Shown: positions 39,168-48,772 of the stretch, one piece after another
Numbering within the stretch: position 1 is the stretch's first letter
Layout of the letters: every line of letters begins with the position of its first letter
Program-made: the position numbers and the translations under genes
DNA from: an uncultured Granulosicoccus sp.
Lineage (GTDB): Bacteria; Pseudomonadota; Gammaproteobacteria; Granulosicoccales; Granulosicoccaceae
Length of the DNA: 64,000 nt
Direction of reading: 5' to 3'
Assembly (NCBI GenBank): GCA_947495035.1
Contig: CANLXI010000001.1
Location: 434,001-498,000 of the forward strand
Notes under the pieces: model-generated
What the model was told of the DNA's origin: nothing
Database searches by the model: none
The model's input: the letters and a program-made list of their open reading frames with translations, nothing else

Positions 39168-40210
39168 TGGCTGACGAGGAAAAAAAGTCGACGGGGGCGG
39201 GCGCGTCCCCTGACAAGCCCGCCCTGAGTGGCTCCTGCCAGGCTGCCATCCTGTTGATGGCGCTTGGTGAGGAGGAAGCAGCGGGCATCCTGCAGCACAT
39301 GAAACCTGCCGAGGTTCAGGCTCTGGGTGAGGCGATGAGTGCCATCAATGGTGTGACGCAACAACAGATCGGGGACACACTCGATCAGTTCGTCAACCGG
39401 GTGCGCAATGAATCCTCACTGGGACTGGAGTCCGCCAGCTACTTCAAATCGACACTCACGCGCGCCCTTGGCAAGGACAAGGCATCCAGTGTCCTGTCTC
39501 GCATGCAGCCCCCGGATGAAGATCAGGGACTGACTGCTCTGAAATGGATGGATCCGCGTGTGGTTGCCAAGATCATTCGCAATGAACATCCGCAGATCAT
39601 GGCTACGGTGCTGAGTCAGCTTTCCCGTGAGCAGGCGGGACAGGTTCTGGACCTGTTGCCGGAGGAACTGCGGTCGGACATCATCATGCGCATCGTTCAG
39701 CTGGACAAGTTGCATCCCGCAGCACTGGCCGATCTGAACGAAGTGATTCAGGAGCTGTTCGAGAACAACGCAACCATCGAACTGTCGGGCCTCGGTGGTG
39801 TACAGGTAGCCGCGGAGATTCTCAACGGGGTGTCGAAAGACTCGGAGGAGATGATTCTGGATGCCATTGAAACCGCAGATGCGGAAATCGTGGAGAAGAT
39901 CAAGGAAGGCATGTTCATCTTCGAGAATCTGCTCAATGTCTCTGACCGGGACACTCAGACCATGTTGCGAGATCTGTCGAATGATGACCTCATCGTGGCA
40001 CTCAAGGGTGCTTCCGAGGAACTGCAGGCCAAGATTTTCCGCAACATGTCATCTCGTGCAGCAGACTTGCTGCGGGATGATCTGGATGCCAAGGGACCTG
40101 TGAAACTGTCCGATGTCCAGGAGTCGCAGCGAGCCATACTGGTAACAGCGAAGCAGTTGGCGGAAGACGGCAAGATCTCGCTGGGTGGCAAAGGAGACGA
40201 CTATGTTTAG
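39167..40210 (+). CDS. fliG: Flagellar motor switch protein FliG
   Basis: 347 aa. FliG couples the rotor to the stator. The middle-domain EHPQ motif is in RNEHPQIMATVLSQL, and the C-terminal torque region has MFIFENLLNVSDRDTQTMLR followed by ADLLRDDLDAKGPVKLSDV. Charged torque-helix residues look normal, in contrast with the altered FliM of this locus. Confidence 0.97.
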   Translation: MADEEKKSTGAGASPDKPALSGSCQAAILLMALGEEEAAGILQHMKPAEVQALGEAMSAINGVTQQQIGDTLDQFVNRVRNESSLGLESASYFKSTLTRALGKDKASSVLSRMQPPDEDQGLTALKWMDPRVVAKIIRNEHPQIMATVLSQLSREQAGQVLDLLPEELRSDIIMRIVQLDKLHPAALADLNEVIQELFENNATIELSGLGGVQVAAEILNGVSKDSEEMILDAIETADAEIVEKIKEGMFIFENLLNVSDRDTQTMLRDLSNDDLIVALKGASEELQAKIFRNMSSRAADLLRDDLDAKGPVKLSDVQESQRAILVTAKQLAEDGKISLGGKGDDYV

Positions 40211-40997
40211 AGTGCTCTCGGAGGATGAGGCGAAGCAGGTCACTCGCTGGCATGCACCTGAACTCAAGGGCTCGGTGCCGGTTGCCAATACCCGGCAGAT
40301 CGCAACACCGGTGCGTCTGGGTGAAACCATGCCGGGCAGAGCTGCCCCTCCAGCGCATGGGGCAGGTGCTCAGCTGCAGTCGTCAGTGTCAGCCTTGCAT
40401 TCATCGGACGGACAGGATCGGCTTGATCAAGGCATCGGATCCGCTGGCATGGCGCCGGAACATGCGACAACGACAAGCATGCCCATGGCCGGTCAATCGG
40501 CTGACATGCTGCAGGCCAGTTACGACGAAGGCTATACCAGTGGTTATGCAGAAGGTAATGCACAACTGCATCAGCAGTCGGTACAACAGCTGCAGGCCAT
40601 GATCGATACGCTCGGGAAGCCTGCCTTGAAGGTGCCTGATGCGGAGCTGGAACAGGAAGTCATGGCACTGTCTCTCGAGATAGCCCGGCTGGTACTGGGT
40701 CGGGAACTGCAGATGGACAACGAGACCTTGGCCTCACTGGTCCGTCGTGGCATCGAGCAGTTGCCCAATGCCGGCAAGGCGAACGTACAGGTACATCTGA
40801 ACCCGCTCGATGCGGCCATGCTGGAGGAGGTGGCTCAGCTGCCCGACAATGTCGACATCGTCGTGGATGGGGCCGTGAAACGCAGTGATTGCCGGATAGT
40901 CTCGGGTGCCAGTACCGTACACGGTGGTCTGGACGACTGGTTGGCCATCGTGGGAGCCGAGCTGGGCGTGACCTCACACACGGGACAACAGGCCTGA
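40203..40997 (+). CDS. fliH: Flagellar export stator protein FliH
   Basis: 264 aa from the ATG at 40203, which has AAAGGAG upstream and overlaps fliG by 8 nt. FliH binds the ATPase FliI and anchors it to the export gate. The middle part has SYDEGYTSGYAEGNAQLHQQ, a GxxxG-type repeat typical of FliH, and the C-terminal domain has VMALSLEIARLVLGRELQ. Confidence 0.93.
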   Translation: MFRVLSEDEAKQVTRWHAPELKGSVPVANTRQIATPVRLGETMPGRAAPPAHGAGAQLQSSVSALHSSDGQDRLDQGIGSAGMAPEHATTTSMPMAGQSADMLQASYDEGYTSGYAEGNAQLHQQSVQQLQAMIDTLGKPALKVPDAELEQEVMALSLEIARLVLGRELQMDNETLASLVRRGIEQLPNAGKANVQVHLNPLDAAMLEEVAQLPDNVDIVVDGAVKRSDCRIVSGASTVHGGLDDWLAIVGAELGVTSHTGQQA

Positions 40998-41002
40998 TTC
41001 GC

Positions 41003-42367
41003 ATGACTGACTCGCAGGTGGCGCCCCCATCGGATTCCCTGTCGGCGCGTTTGCGCAAGCGCCGCTTGTCGCTTGCCGGTGCGGAGTTGCCGGTCGAGGG
41101 ACGCTTGAGTACCTTGCGAGGTCTGACCCTGGAGGCCGAGGGTTGCCAGGCAGAAATCGGTTCACGGTGTCTGCTTGAAACCACGGGCGGTAATGATATC
41201 GAAGCACAGGTTGTCGGATTCAACCGGGGTCGGACCTTGCTCATGCCGACCGGCAGTGTTGCCGGTTTGCGGTCGCAGGCGCGCGTCAAGCCGATCCCCG
41301 GTCAGCTCGGCGCTCCTTGTGGTGACGAATTGCTGGGGAGAGTCATTGATGCCAAGGCCCGCCCGATTGACGGCCTGGGTCCCTTGCGCACCTCCTACAC
41401 CACGCCTCTGATGGGTGTGCCGATCAACCCCTTGCAGCGAGCAGCCGTTCGCGATGTCTTCGATGTCGGGGTGCGCTCGATCAACGGGCTGATAACGCTG
41501 GGTCGTGGGCAGCGTGTCGGTTTGTTCGCCGGTTCAGGTGTGGGCAAGAGTGCCTTGCTTGGCATGATGACGCGTCATTCCGAGGCTGAGGTTACCGTTA
41601 TCGGCATGATTGGTGAGCGAGGAAGGGAGGTCAACGATTTCGTCAGAGAGACCCTGGGCAAGGAAGGCATGAAGCGGGCGATCGTTGTCGCTGTCCCAGC
41701 CGATCAGCCGCCACTGATGCGATTGCAGGGAGCCATGATGGCGACAGCCATCGCGGAGAGTTTTCGGGATCGCGGACAGCAGGTGCTGCTTCTGATGGAT
41801 TCCCTGACACGTTTCGCCCAGGCCCAGCGAGAGATCGGTCTGGCTACCGGCGAACCTCCCACCACCAAGGGTTACCCGCCCTCGGTATTTGCAATGCTGC
41901 CGCAGTTGGTGGAGAGAGCAGGCAACATGGCAAACGGCGGATCGATCACGGCAATCTACACAGTCCTGGCCGAGGGCGATGATCAGAACGATCCGATCGT
42001 CGATGCGGCAAGAGCCGTGCTGGATGGTCATATCGTGCTGACACGGGCGCTGTCGGATGCCGCCCACTATCCGGCAATCGACATCGGTGCTTCCGTCAGC
42101 CGTACACGGTCGGCTGTCAATTCTGCAGAACAGGAACGACGAATACGCCGTTGTCTGCAACTGTCCGCGGCCTACCGGGCGCAGGAAGACATGCTGCGAG
42201 TCGGGCTCTACAAGGCCGGTACCGATCCTCTGCTGGATCAGGCAGTCGCTTTCTGGCCTCGCTTGCAGGCCTATCTGCAACAATCTGCCGGCTCCGGAGT
42301 CAGCATCCGCAACGCCAGAGAGCAATTGGCAGACATTCTCGGTCCGTTGACGTCTACCCAGAACTGA
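41003..42367 (+). CDS. fliI: Flagellar export ATPase FliI
   Basis: 454 aa from the ATG at 41003 (MTDSQVAPP); the frame is open from 40889 inside fliH. It resembles the F1 beta subunit: Walker A FAGSGVGKS, Walker B VLLLMDSLTRFAQAQREI, and GEPPTTKGYPPSVFAMLPQL. It unfolds and feeds substrates to the flagellar type III export gate. A 252-nt gap follows before fliJ, which is long for this operon. Confidence 0.97.
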   Translation: MTDSQVAPPSDSLSARLRKRRLSLAGAELPVEGRLSTLRGLTLEAEGCQAEIGSRCLLETTGGNDIEAQVVGFNRGRTLLMPTGSVAGLRSQARVKPIPGQLGAPCGDELLGRVIDAKARPIDGLGPLRTSYTTPLMGVPINPLQRAAVRDVFDVGVRSINGLITLGRGQRVGLFAGSGVGKSALLGMMTRHSEAEVTVIGMIGERGREVNDFVRETLGKEGMKRAIVVAVPADQPPLMRLQGAMMATAIAESFRDRGQQVLLLMDSLTRFAQAQREIGLATGEPPTTKGYPPSVFAMLPQLVERAGNMANGGSITAIYTVLAEGDDQNDPIVDAARAVLDGHIVLTRALSDAAHYPAIDIGASVSRTRSAVNSAEQERRIRRCLQLSAAYRAQEDMLRVGLYKAGTDPLLDQAVAFWPRLQAYLQQSAGSGVSIRNAREQLADILGPLTSTQN

Positions 42368-42619
42368 GTGGGGATGCACGCGTGAGGCACGTGTGCTGAG
42401 CATCCTCCATCCCGCGGTTACGCAAATCTCTGCCGTTTCCTGAATCGGGCGGTGTTGCCGTCGGCTCTACAGGCTCGAGCGAGTCTGTCGATCTGGCCTG
42501 TTGCTGCCTGTCCTTGTCATTGTGACCTTTCGTGTCAACTAACCCCGGATGGGTAATTTGTGCTGTACCAACCGGTTTTCGTGCCGACATGAGGGTATGC
42601 AATCAACAAGTACCCGTTC
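42368..42619 (+). other. Gap between fliI and fliJ with a stem-loop
   Basis: 252 nt without a gene. Just after the fliI stop, GGATGC (42373 region) and GCATCC can pair around an inner CACGCGTG/CACGTGTG segment. There is no T-run. It may be an mRNA processing or attenuation site inside the operon. Confidence 0.4.
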
Positions 42620-43075
42620 ATGAGCTCTGGTCAGTTGTCAAAACTCGAATCTCTCTCGCAGACGCGTGTCGACCAGGCACGCAGTGCTGTCGAGCAGCAA
42701 CGACTGGAACTTTCCATCATGGACAGGCAGCACCAGGAGCTGAAAGCGATCAACAGGGAATATCAGGAAGGCGTCATCGGCGAGTCCGGTATCGCTCCTC
42801 AACTGCTGGCACAGCGACGCGCGTTCGTGGCACAGCTGACGGAGAAGCTCGACATGCTGAGTTTGCAGCGCCAACAGCGTGAGCAGTTGCTGCAGAGCAA
42901 GCTGGCAGAGCAGAAGCAACATACGGCTCAAACTGCCGCCATCGGCTCTCTGGTGGAAAAACGACTCTTGCACGAGGCGCATATTGCGGCAAGGCAGGAG
43001 CAATCACAGCTGGAGCAGGCCGTACAGGGCATACAGCATGTGAACAAGTTGAATTCGGAGGATGAGCATGTCTGA
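42620..43075 (+). CDS. fliJ: Flagellar export chaperone FliJ
   Basis: 151 aa, almost wholly helical coiled coil, rich in Gln, Glu and Arg. Size, position after fliI and pattern (SLSQTRVDQARSAVEQQRLE) fit FliJ, the central stalk-like partner of FliI that also escorts export chaperones. Sequence conservation of FliJ is low, so position is a main argument. Confidence 0.85.
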   Translation: MSSGQLSKLESLSQTRVDQARSAVEQQRLELSIMDRQHQELKAINREYQEGVIGESGIAPQLLAQRRAFVAQLTEKLDMLSLQRQQREQLLQSKLAEQKQHTAQTAAIGSLVEKRLLHEAHIAARQEQSQLEQAVQGIQHVNKLNSEDEHV

Positions 43076-45263
43076 ACCGTCCAATACGTCGGTGCAGGGT
43101 CTGATCGGCTCGTTGAGTGCCGCTGGCAAACCTGCAGCTGCCAAGGGCCAGATCGATCCGGGTAGTGGCAATCCGGATGGCAAGGCTTTCTCCCGCGAGC
43201 TGGGTCAGGCGCTGGAGCAGCAGTCATCGCAGACATCTCTTGCCGGTGAAAAGCCGTTGGTGAAGCCGGGCAGCAGGCCGGTGACCACGCCGGATCCTGC
43301 CGTGGCTGGCGTGGCCCCTGCAGCAGATGCTGATCAGGAAGTCCCGGAGATACTGGCAACTGTCACCAGCGGCGACGCTGAACAGGAAACCGTTTCCGCT
43401 GCCGCAAGCGTCAGAAAGATCGAGTTGCCTGAGCTCTCGCCCGAGACGGACCTCGTCACTCGTGATACAGGATCGGTGGCAGCGGCTGAACGTCTTGCCG
43501 ATCGGGGCAGTGAAGCTGTCGAGGATCTGAAAGCGGCGCCGACCACCGAGCGGCCGGTCTCCGCCGATGGCAAGGCGCCGACGGTTCGACCGAGCGCAGC
43601 TGTCGAAGAGCAGAGCGAGCAGTTGCCTGACAGTCTGACTGAAGAGCTGGCCAGGGACGTGAGCAAGGCGGCAAGGTCAGCGACGGTGACCGAGACTGCC
43701 GATCAGGCCATGTTGCCTGACAGCCCGGACACCCGACCCAAAGTGTCCGACGCACCTGCGTCATCGGTGCAGACCACCGCTGTGGACAAGTCCGGCAGGA
43801 CTGATCTGCTGACCGGCAGTGACGAAGCAGGAATCGACAGTATTGCCAGTCCGGGCAAGCGCCCCGGCTCAGTCGCAGCACCGTTGACTCCAGCGGTGCC
43901 AGCGGCCGCGACGACTCCCCCGTTGCCTGCGCAGACCGTCGGGTTGTCCCCCGGGCAGACGCCGCCATCACCGGTGACGCCGGAAGTCGCCTCAACGACG
44001 GGCATGATCAGTGATGTCGAGACTCTACCGGGAAGCAAACCGCTGCCTGTCGTCTCCGACGAGGGTGTTTCTCTGACGAGTGAGTCAGGTGTTCGCAGTC
44101 CGGCAACGCTCAAGGCTGACCAGCGCCCTGTCGCGCAGGTGCCAGGCGCGACCGCTGGTCCGGCAGTCGCTGCGGCCCCCGACAATGAAGCGTTGCCAGC
44201 GACCAGAACGGTTCGCAGTACGGTAGCGACGCAGCCTGCAGAGGTGGGCGAGGTCATCTCGCAGGCCGCTCTGGCCGCCCGCTATCGTTTCGCGACGCAA
44301 GAGACAGGTGGTCGCCTGGCGACACCCGCTGCCGACGACTCGCAGACTCCTGTGATGTCTGCAGGTATCAGTGTTGATGGCAAGGCAGTCGCTCCTGGTC
44401 AACTGGTAGCGACGGCAGCACCGGCCGGCAATTCATTGACGGAGCAGAGTGCCGAAAGGGGCGGGGAGGCCAGGGCCGTGCAGCTATCGGCGGCCGAGAT
44501 GACACTCGATGATGGCGAGCCCGTCTTGCGTCATGCCGATCTGCTCAAGGAGCTGAACAATCAACGGGCTGCTCTGAAAGACTCGATTGCTCCACCGGGA
44601 GCGCAAGCGGCGACCAATCCGGTCGATGTACTGGTCAAGACTGCGTCGACGGATAACACGTTTCTTCCCGTGACCGGCGGCATCGTTACTGCTCCTGTGA
44701 TGCTGCGTAGCGACGCGGTGTCAGCCACTCCCGTCAGTGCACCCTTTGATCTGCCGGTTCTGGTCGACGACGCGGATGCCACGATGGCAAGCAATGTCAA
44801 GTGGATGGTGAAGGAGGGCGTCCAGAATGCAACCGTGACGGTGTCGCCCGCGGGGATGGGACCGATATCGGTCAAGGTCGGAATCGAGCAGGATCAGATG
44901 AGTGTGTCGATAGTGGCTTCACAACACACGACTCGAGAGGCGCTGGATGCCATGTTGCCACGCTTGCGTGAGCAGTTGGCCGGCCAGGGGCATGAGAGTG
45001 TGAGACTGGACGTGAGCGATGGTCGGGGTGAGCAGTCCAGGGGTGGCAATGGTCAGATGTTTGCAGGTATGCGTAACCCGTCCGATACATGGGCACAAAG
45101 TGAGCAAGGTAATGGTGGTGGCAACGGTAATCAGGCGGAGTATGGGGATTCCAGAGATTCGACAGGGAACACGGACGGATACATGGCTGAAGACTTGCAG
45201 CGTGTTGTACCTGGGATTGCGGGAGACGGACGAACGTCTTCTGCATTTGATGCCTATGTCTAA
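43068..45263 (+). CDS. fliK: Flagellar hook-length control protein FliK
   Basis: 731 aa from the ATG at 43068, which is 6 nt after GGAGG; the ATG at 43062 abuts that site. FliK measures hook length and switches export specificity. Only the C-terminal about 100-120 residues are conserved: VTVSPAGMGPISVKVGIEQ and LDAMLPRLREQLAGQGHESV belong to the Flg_hook domain. The long N-terminal and middle part is Ala/Pro/Thr/Ser-rich and poorly conserved. It is much longer than E. coli FliK (375), which is common in non-enteric species. Confidence 0.92.
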   Translation: MSEPSNTSVQGLIGSLSAAGKPAAAKGQIDPGSGNPDGKAFSRELGQALEQQSSQTSLAGEKPLVKPGSRPVTTPDPAVAGVAPAADADQEVPEILATVTSGDAEQETVSAAASVRKIELPELSPETDLVTRDTGSVAAAERLADRGSEAVEDLKAAPTTERPVSADGKAPTVRPSAAVEEQSEQLPDSLTEELARDVSKAARSATVTETADQAMLPDSPDTRPKVSDAPASSVQTTAVDKSGRTDLLTGSDEAGIDSIASPGKRPGSVAAPLTPAVPAAATTPPLPAQTVGLSPGQTPPSPVTPEVASTTGMISDVETLPGSKPLPVVSDEGVSLTSESGVRSPATLKADQRPVAQVPGATAGPAVAAAPDNEALPATRTVRSTVATQPAEVGEVISQAALAARYRFATQETGGRLATPAADDSQTPVMSAGISVDGKAVAPGQLVATAAPAGNSLTEQSAERGGEARAVQLSAAEMTLDDGEPVLRHADLLKELNNQRAALKDSIAPPGAQAATNPVDVLVKTASTDNTFLPVTGGIVTAPVMLRSDAVSATPVSAPFDLPVLVDDADATMASNVKWMVKEGVQNATVTVSPAGMGPISVKVGIEQDQMSVSIVASQHTTREALDAMLPRLREQLAGQGHESVRLDVSDGRGEQSRGGNGQMFAGMRNPSDTWAQSEQGNGGGNGNQAEYGDSRDSTGNTDGYMAEDLQRVVPGIAGDGRTSSAFDAYV

Positions 45264-45275
45264 CGGAGTTCTTGC

Positions 45276-45731
45276 ATGAAGAAGATGATTCTCATTGGTG
45301 TGGGTGCGCTGGCGCTGGTGGGAGTGAGTGTCGGAGCATCCCTGTTTCTGACAGGAGCGCTGAACAAGGAGCCTGTAGCAGCTGCGGCAGTGGAAGAAGA
45401 ACCTCTGCCCGAGGAAGTCTACTACTACAACGTGCAGCCCGAATTTGTCGTGAATTTCAAGGGCAAGACTCGGGTCAAGTTTCTGATGATCGAAATGGTG
45501 GTTGCCAGCCATGACGAGGAAGTTCCGGTGGTTCTGAGCGATCACGACCCGGAACTGCGCAATTCCCTGCTGATGTTGCTGGCAGAGCAGGACAGTGAAG
45601 TACTCAAGACAGCCGAAGGAAAGCAGGCCTTGCGTGACTCTGCGATGGCACGAATCGATGAAGTGGTCAGTAATCACTACAAGCCGGAACGCATCCTGGA
45701 CGTGTTCATAACGCGTCTGGTCATGCAATAG
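45276..45731 (+). CDS. fliL: Flagellar basal-body protein FliL
   Basis: 151 aa. A single N-terminal span (about 5-25) is followed by a periplasmic domain with YYNVQPEFVVNFKGKTRVKF and a C-terminal ILDVFITRLVMQ, as in FliL. It forms rings around the stator units and supports torque. 12 nt after fliK. Confidence 0.93.
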   Translation: MKKMILIGVGALALVGVSVGASLFLTGALNKEPVAAAAVEEEPLPEEVYYYNVQPEFVVNFKGKTRVKFLMIEMVVASHDEEVPVVLSDHDPELRNSLLMLLAEQDSEVLKTAEGKQALRDSAMARIDEVVSNHYKPERILDVFITRLVMQ

Positions 45732-45785
45732 ATCAGGTAGCAGATCAGCCTTGCAGGGCTGGCAGGTTCGACAGCCGAGATAAAC

Positions 45786-46676
45786 ATGGAACAAGAGAAA
45801 CAGTCGGCCACGGTGTACGATTTCGTACACCCGGGCCACAAGCTGAACCGGCAATGGCCGGTACTGGATTTGGTCAATGCCCGAATTGCCACGGCATTCG
45901 GCACAGCCTTGAGTGAGCGGCTGCAAATAAACCTGATCGGGCAGTCGTTGCAGACGACGCGTGGCACGTACATGGATTGTGTCGAGTCGATGGGTGAGAC
46001 CTGTGTCGTCCACGAACTGTCCCTGAGCCCGCTCACTGGTGTCGTCTGGTTCTGCATCGATATCAGTATGGTATCGGCGCTGGTCGACAGCTACTTCGGC
46101 GGAAAGGCGACCATCACACCGCTCGAGAAGTCGCGTCAGTTGTCACGAACCGAGCAACGGGTAGTGCAACACGTGATTGCAGCACTGGCCGAATCCATTA
46201 CCTCCGGTTGGTCGATGGTGCTGCCATTGAACACGGCAATGGTCGGGCCGATTGACGCGAGCAGGCTGAGTAATGCTCCGCTGGAGCAAGTCATGGTTAC
46301 CAATGAAGTCAAGTTGCAGCTGGAAGAGCTGGAGCTGCCGTGCCAGATAATCTATCCCTTCGAGATGCTCAAGCCACTGAGTGCACAGTTGCAGCATGAC
46401 ACACCGAAGGCCTCTGCTCAGGACATCGAGTTCAGCAAGGCACTGCGTTCGGAGCTGATGAACTGCGAGCTGGACATTCGTGGCGTGCTGTCCGAAACGA
46501 AGATCACGCTGGGAAAACTGCTGGAGCTCCAGGCGGGGGATTTCATTCCGCTCAGGGACGTACGCAATGTCTCCTTCAAGACTCAGCAAATGCCATTGTT
46601 CGATGCCCGTATCGGCAATAGCAATGGACGTGTTTCCGCCAGCCTGTCTCGCTGGCATCTACCTGGTGGTCAATGA
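45786..46676 (+). CDS. fliM: Flagellar motor switch protein FliM, N-terminally short
   Basis: 296 aa against about 330 in typical FliM. The middle (CheC-like) domain begins almost at once: TVYDFVHPGHKLNRQWPVLD at 9-28 matches the segment that is near residue 45 of E. coli FliM. The usual opening with the LSQxEIDALL CheY-P docking helix is missing. I read the frame upstream: it runs only 16 codons to a TAG, has no good start and contains no such motif. The FliG-binding GGxG loop reads FGGKA (104-108). The C-terminal SpoA domain is present (VLSETKITLGKLLELQAGDFI). The protein should build a C-ring but may not bind CheY-P in the usual way. Confidence 0.9.
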   Translation: MEQEKQSATVYDFVHPGHKLNRQWPVLDLVNARIATAFGTALSERLQINLIGQSLQTTRGTYMDCVESMGETCVVHELSLSPLTGVVWFCIDISMVSALVDSYFGGKATITPLEKSRQLSRTEQRVVQHVIAALAESITSGWSMVLPLNTAMVGPIDASRLSNAPLEQVMVTNEVKLQLEELELPCQIIYPFEMLKPLSAQLQHDTPKASAQDIEFSKALRSELMNCELDIRGVLSETKITLGKLLELQAGDFIPLRDVRNVSFKTQQMPLFDARIGNSNGRVSASLSRWHLPGGQ

Positions 46677-46679
46677 ATC

Positions 46680-47132
46680 ATGCCTGAAGATAATACAGCT
46701 GAGAACATGCATGACGATGATACCGGTAGTGCGGCAGAGTCGGAGAACACGACATCGGTGGATCCGGCCGCGAACGCTGAAGCGGCCGGTGAGCAGGGGT
46801 TCGATCAGGTGCAATCGGTAGAGACGCCGAACATGTCCAGTGATCTGACCGGTGACCCGGACAATCGGCCAACTGCCGATATCTCGATGATTCTGGATAT
46901 ACCGGTCACTCTGTCAATGGAAATCGGCCAGACCCGTATCTCCATCAGTGAGCTGCTGAAGCTCAGTCGGGACTCTGTCATCGAATTGCAGCGCATGGCG
47001 GACGAACCGATGGATGTATTGGTAAACGGCACGTTGGTTGCTCATGGTGAAGCAGTGGTCGTCGGCGATCGCTTCGGTATCCGTCTCACGGATGTCATCA
47101 GCCCGCAGGAACGGTTGAAGAAATTCGGCTGA
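46680..47132 (+). CDS. fliN: Flagellar motor switch protein FliN
   Basis: 150 aa. An acidic, disordered N-terminal part (1-65) precedes a SpoA domain with ILDIPVTLSMEIGQTRISI and VLVNGTLVAHGEAVVVGDRF. It completes the C-ring with FliM and docks FliH. The N-terminal part shows no EIDALL-like motif that could replace the one missing from FliM. 3 nt after fliM. Confidence 0.95.
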   Translation: MPEDNTAENMHDDDTGSAAESENTTSVDPAANAEAAGEQGFDQVQSVETPNMSSDLTGDPDNRPTADISMILDIPVTLSMEIGQTRISISELLKLSRDSVIELQRMADEPMDVLVNGTLVAHGEAVVVGDRFGIRLTDVISPQERLKKFG

Positions 47133-47231
47133 TACCGTTCACGGTACCAAAGCAGATCGGCAAGGGATCCAGAGCAAGACAGTAGCAAACCTGCCTGCAA
47201 GAGCGACAGGTCAAATCTGAAGGAGAAATTC

Positions 47232-47654
47232 ATGTTTCGACTGCCCACGGCAAGTATTCTGCTGTTGTGTGGTGTCTGCCTCGGCAAAACGGCTATTGCT
47301 GCAGAATCGAGCCGTCCGGTGATTTCACCACTTGCCACACTTGGCAAGCTCGCCATTGCGCTGTTGCTGGTATTGCTGGTTTTCTGGATCTTCGCCCGAG
47401 TCATGCGGCAACTGCAGGGTACGCGAGGTGCGCTGCACAGTGGGTTGAAGATTGTCGGAACACTGTCCCTGGGCCAACGCGAACGGGTCGTTGTGGTGCA
47501 GGCTGGCGAAGAGCAACTGGTCCTGGGTGTCACTGCCAGTCAGGTCAACACACTGCATGTGCTGTCCAGACCACTGGCCGCGTCCGCTCAGGAAGAGCTG
47601 GGTGACTTTCGTCAGAAACTCAGTGCCGCACTCAAGCGTCAGGTTGCCGACTGA
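47232..47654 (+). CDS. fliO: Flagellar biosynthesis protein FliO
   Basis: 140 aa with an N-terminal signal-like segment and one clear span (about 37-57, [19 protein letters not shown]), then a cytoplasmic domain with [20 protein letters not shown]. FliO assists FliP assembly in the export gate. Gap of 99 nt after fliN; overlaps fliP by one base. Confidence 0.9.
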   Translation: MFRLPTASILLLCGVCLGKTAIAAESSRPVISPLATLGKLAIALLLVLLVFWIFARVMRQLQGTRGALHSGLKIVGTLSLGQRERVVVVQAGEEQLVLGVTASQVNTLHVLSRPLAASAQEELGDFRQKLSAALKRQVAD

Positions 47655-48466
47655 TGCGAACCCTCCATACCGCCGGAACGGGCAGGGCAGGATGTCCACT
47701 GAGCCGAGTCGTGGCAGCCGGCAATCCATGGTGCCCGGCACTGCTGTTGCTAGCCCTGGCGTTGATGCCGGATATCGGTCATGCCCAGGCGGGCATCCCC
47801 GCCATCATTGTCGATGGTACCGAAGGCGGAGGCGAAACCTGGAGTCTGAGTCTGCAAGCGCTGGCTCTGATGACCATGCTCACCTTGCTGCCGGCAATCC
47901 TGCTGCTGATGACGTCGTTCACGCGTATCACCATCGTACTGGGCATATTGCGCACAGCCATGGGCACCCCGACCACGCCGTCGAATCAGGTGATGATCGG
48001 TCTGGCACTCTTTCTGACTCTGTTCGTCATGCGCCCGGTGTTCACGGAAATTCACGAGAACGCGGTCAAGCCGTTCATGGCCGAGCAGATCAGCGCTGAA
48101 ACCGCCATCATGGCGGCTGCCGTACCGTTCCGCAAGTTCATGCTGCAGCAGACACGTGACAACGATCTCGAACTGTTTCTGGAGATTTCCGATTCGGCGC
48201 CACCGCAGGGCGTCGAGGATATTTCCTACTGGGTGCTGTTGCCTGCCTTCGTTACCAGTGAACTCAAGACCGCTTTCCAGATCGGTTTTCTGTTCTTCAT
48301 TCCCTTTCTGATCATCGATCTGGTGGTCGCCAGTGTTCTGATGTCCATGGGGATGATGATGCTGTCGCCGCTGATCATTTCCCTGCCATTCAAGCTCATG
48401 CTGTTCGTGCTCGTGGATGGCTGGAATCTGGTGCTGGGTACACTGGCCGGCAGCTTTTTCATCTGA
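47654..48466 (+). CDS. fliP: Flagellar export gate protein FliP
   Basis: 270 aa. A cleavable signal peptide ends near HAQAG, as in other FliP. Conserved segments: [39 protein letters not shown] and [20 protein letters not shown]. FliP, FliQ and FliR make the gate. The first about 28 residues are longer than usual, so a later start is possible. Confidence 0.95.
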   Translation: MRTLHTAGTGRAGCPLSRVVAAGNPWCPALLLLALALMPDIGHAQAGIPAIIVDGTEGGGETWSLSLQALALMTMLTLLPAILLLMTSFTRITIVLGILRTAMGTPTTPSNQVMIGLALFLTLFVMRPVFTEIHENAVKPFMAEQISAETAIMAAAVPFRKFMLQQTRDNDLELFLEISDSAPPQGVEDISYWVLLPAFVTSELKTAFQIGFLFFIPFLIIDLVVASVLMSMGMMMLSPLIISLPFKLMLFVLVDGWNLVLGTLAGSFFI

Positions 48467-48496
48467 TGTGTCGAACAGCTATCAGGAGGCCATGAG

Positions 48497-48772
48497 ATGA
48501 CACCGGATACGGTTATCGATCTGGGGCGTGATGCGCTGACGACCACGGTCATGCTCAGCGCACCGCTGCTGCTGGCAGCGCTGTTGACTGGTCTGGTGGT
48601 TGGTCTGTTTCAGGCGGCAACACAGATCAACGAGCAGACCTTGAGCTTCATTCCGAAACTGCTGTCGATGGTGATTGTGCTGATAGCCACCGGCCCCTGG
48701 TTGTTGCAGACAATCCTGGACTTCACTTCCCAGCTGATCGTTGAAACCGTTCCCAGAATCATAGGTGGCTGA
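48497..48772 (+). CDS. fliQ: Flagellar export gate protein FliQ
   Basis: 91 aa with two membrane spans; ALLTGLVVGLFQAATQINEQTLSFIPK is the family core. Its stop overlaps the ATG of fliR by one base. Confidence 0.96.
   Translation: MTPDTVIDLGRDALTTTVMLSAPLLLAALLTGLVVGLFQAATQINEQTLSFIPKLLSMVIVLIATGPWLLQTILDFTSQLIVETVPRIIGG

Noticed and set aside
45732..45785. Possible longer FliM with the docking motif upstream
   Set aside because: I read the frame back from the ATG: 16 codons with no ATG, GTG or TTG and no EIDALL-like sequence, then a TAG.
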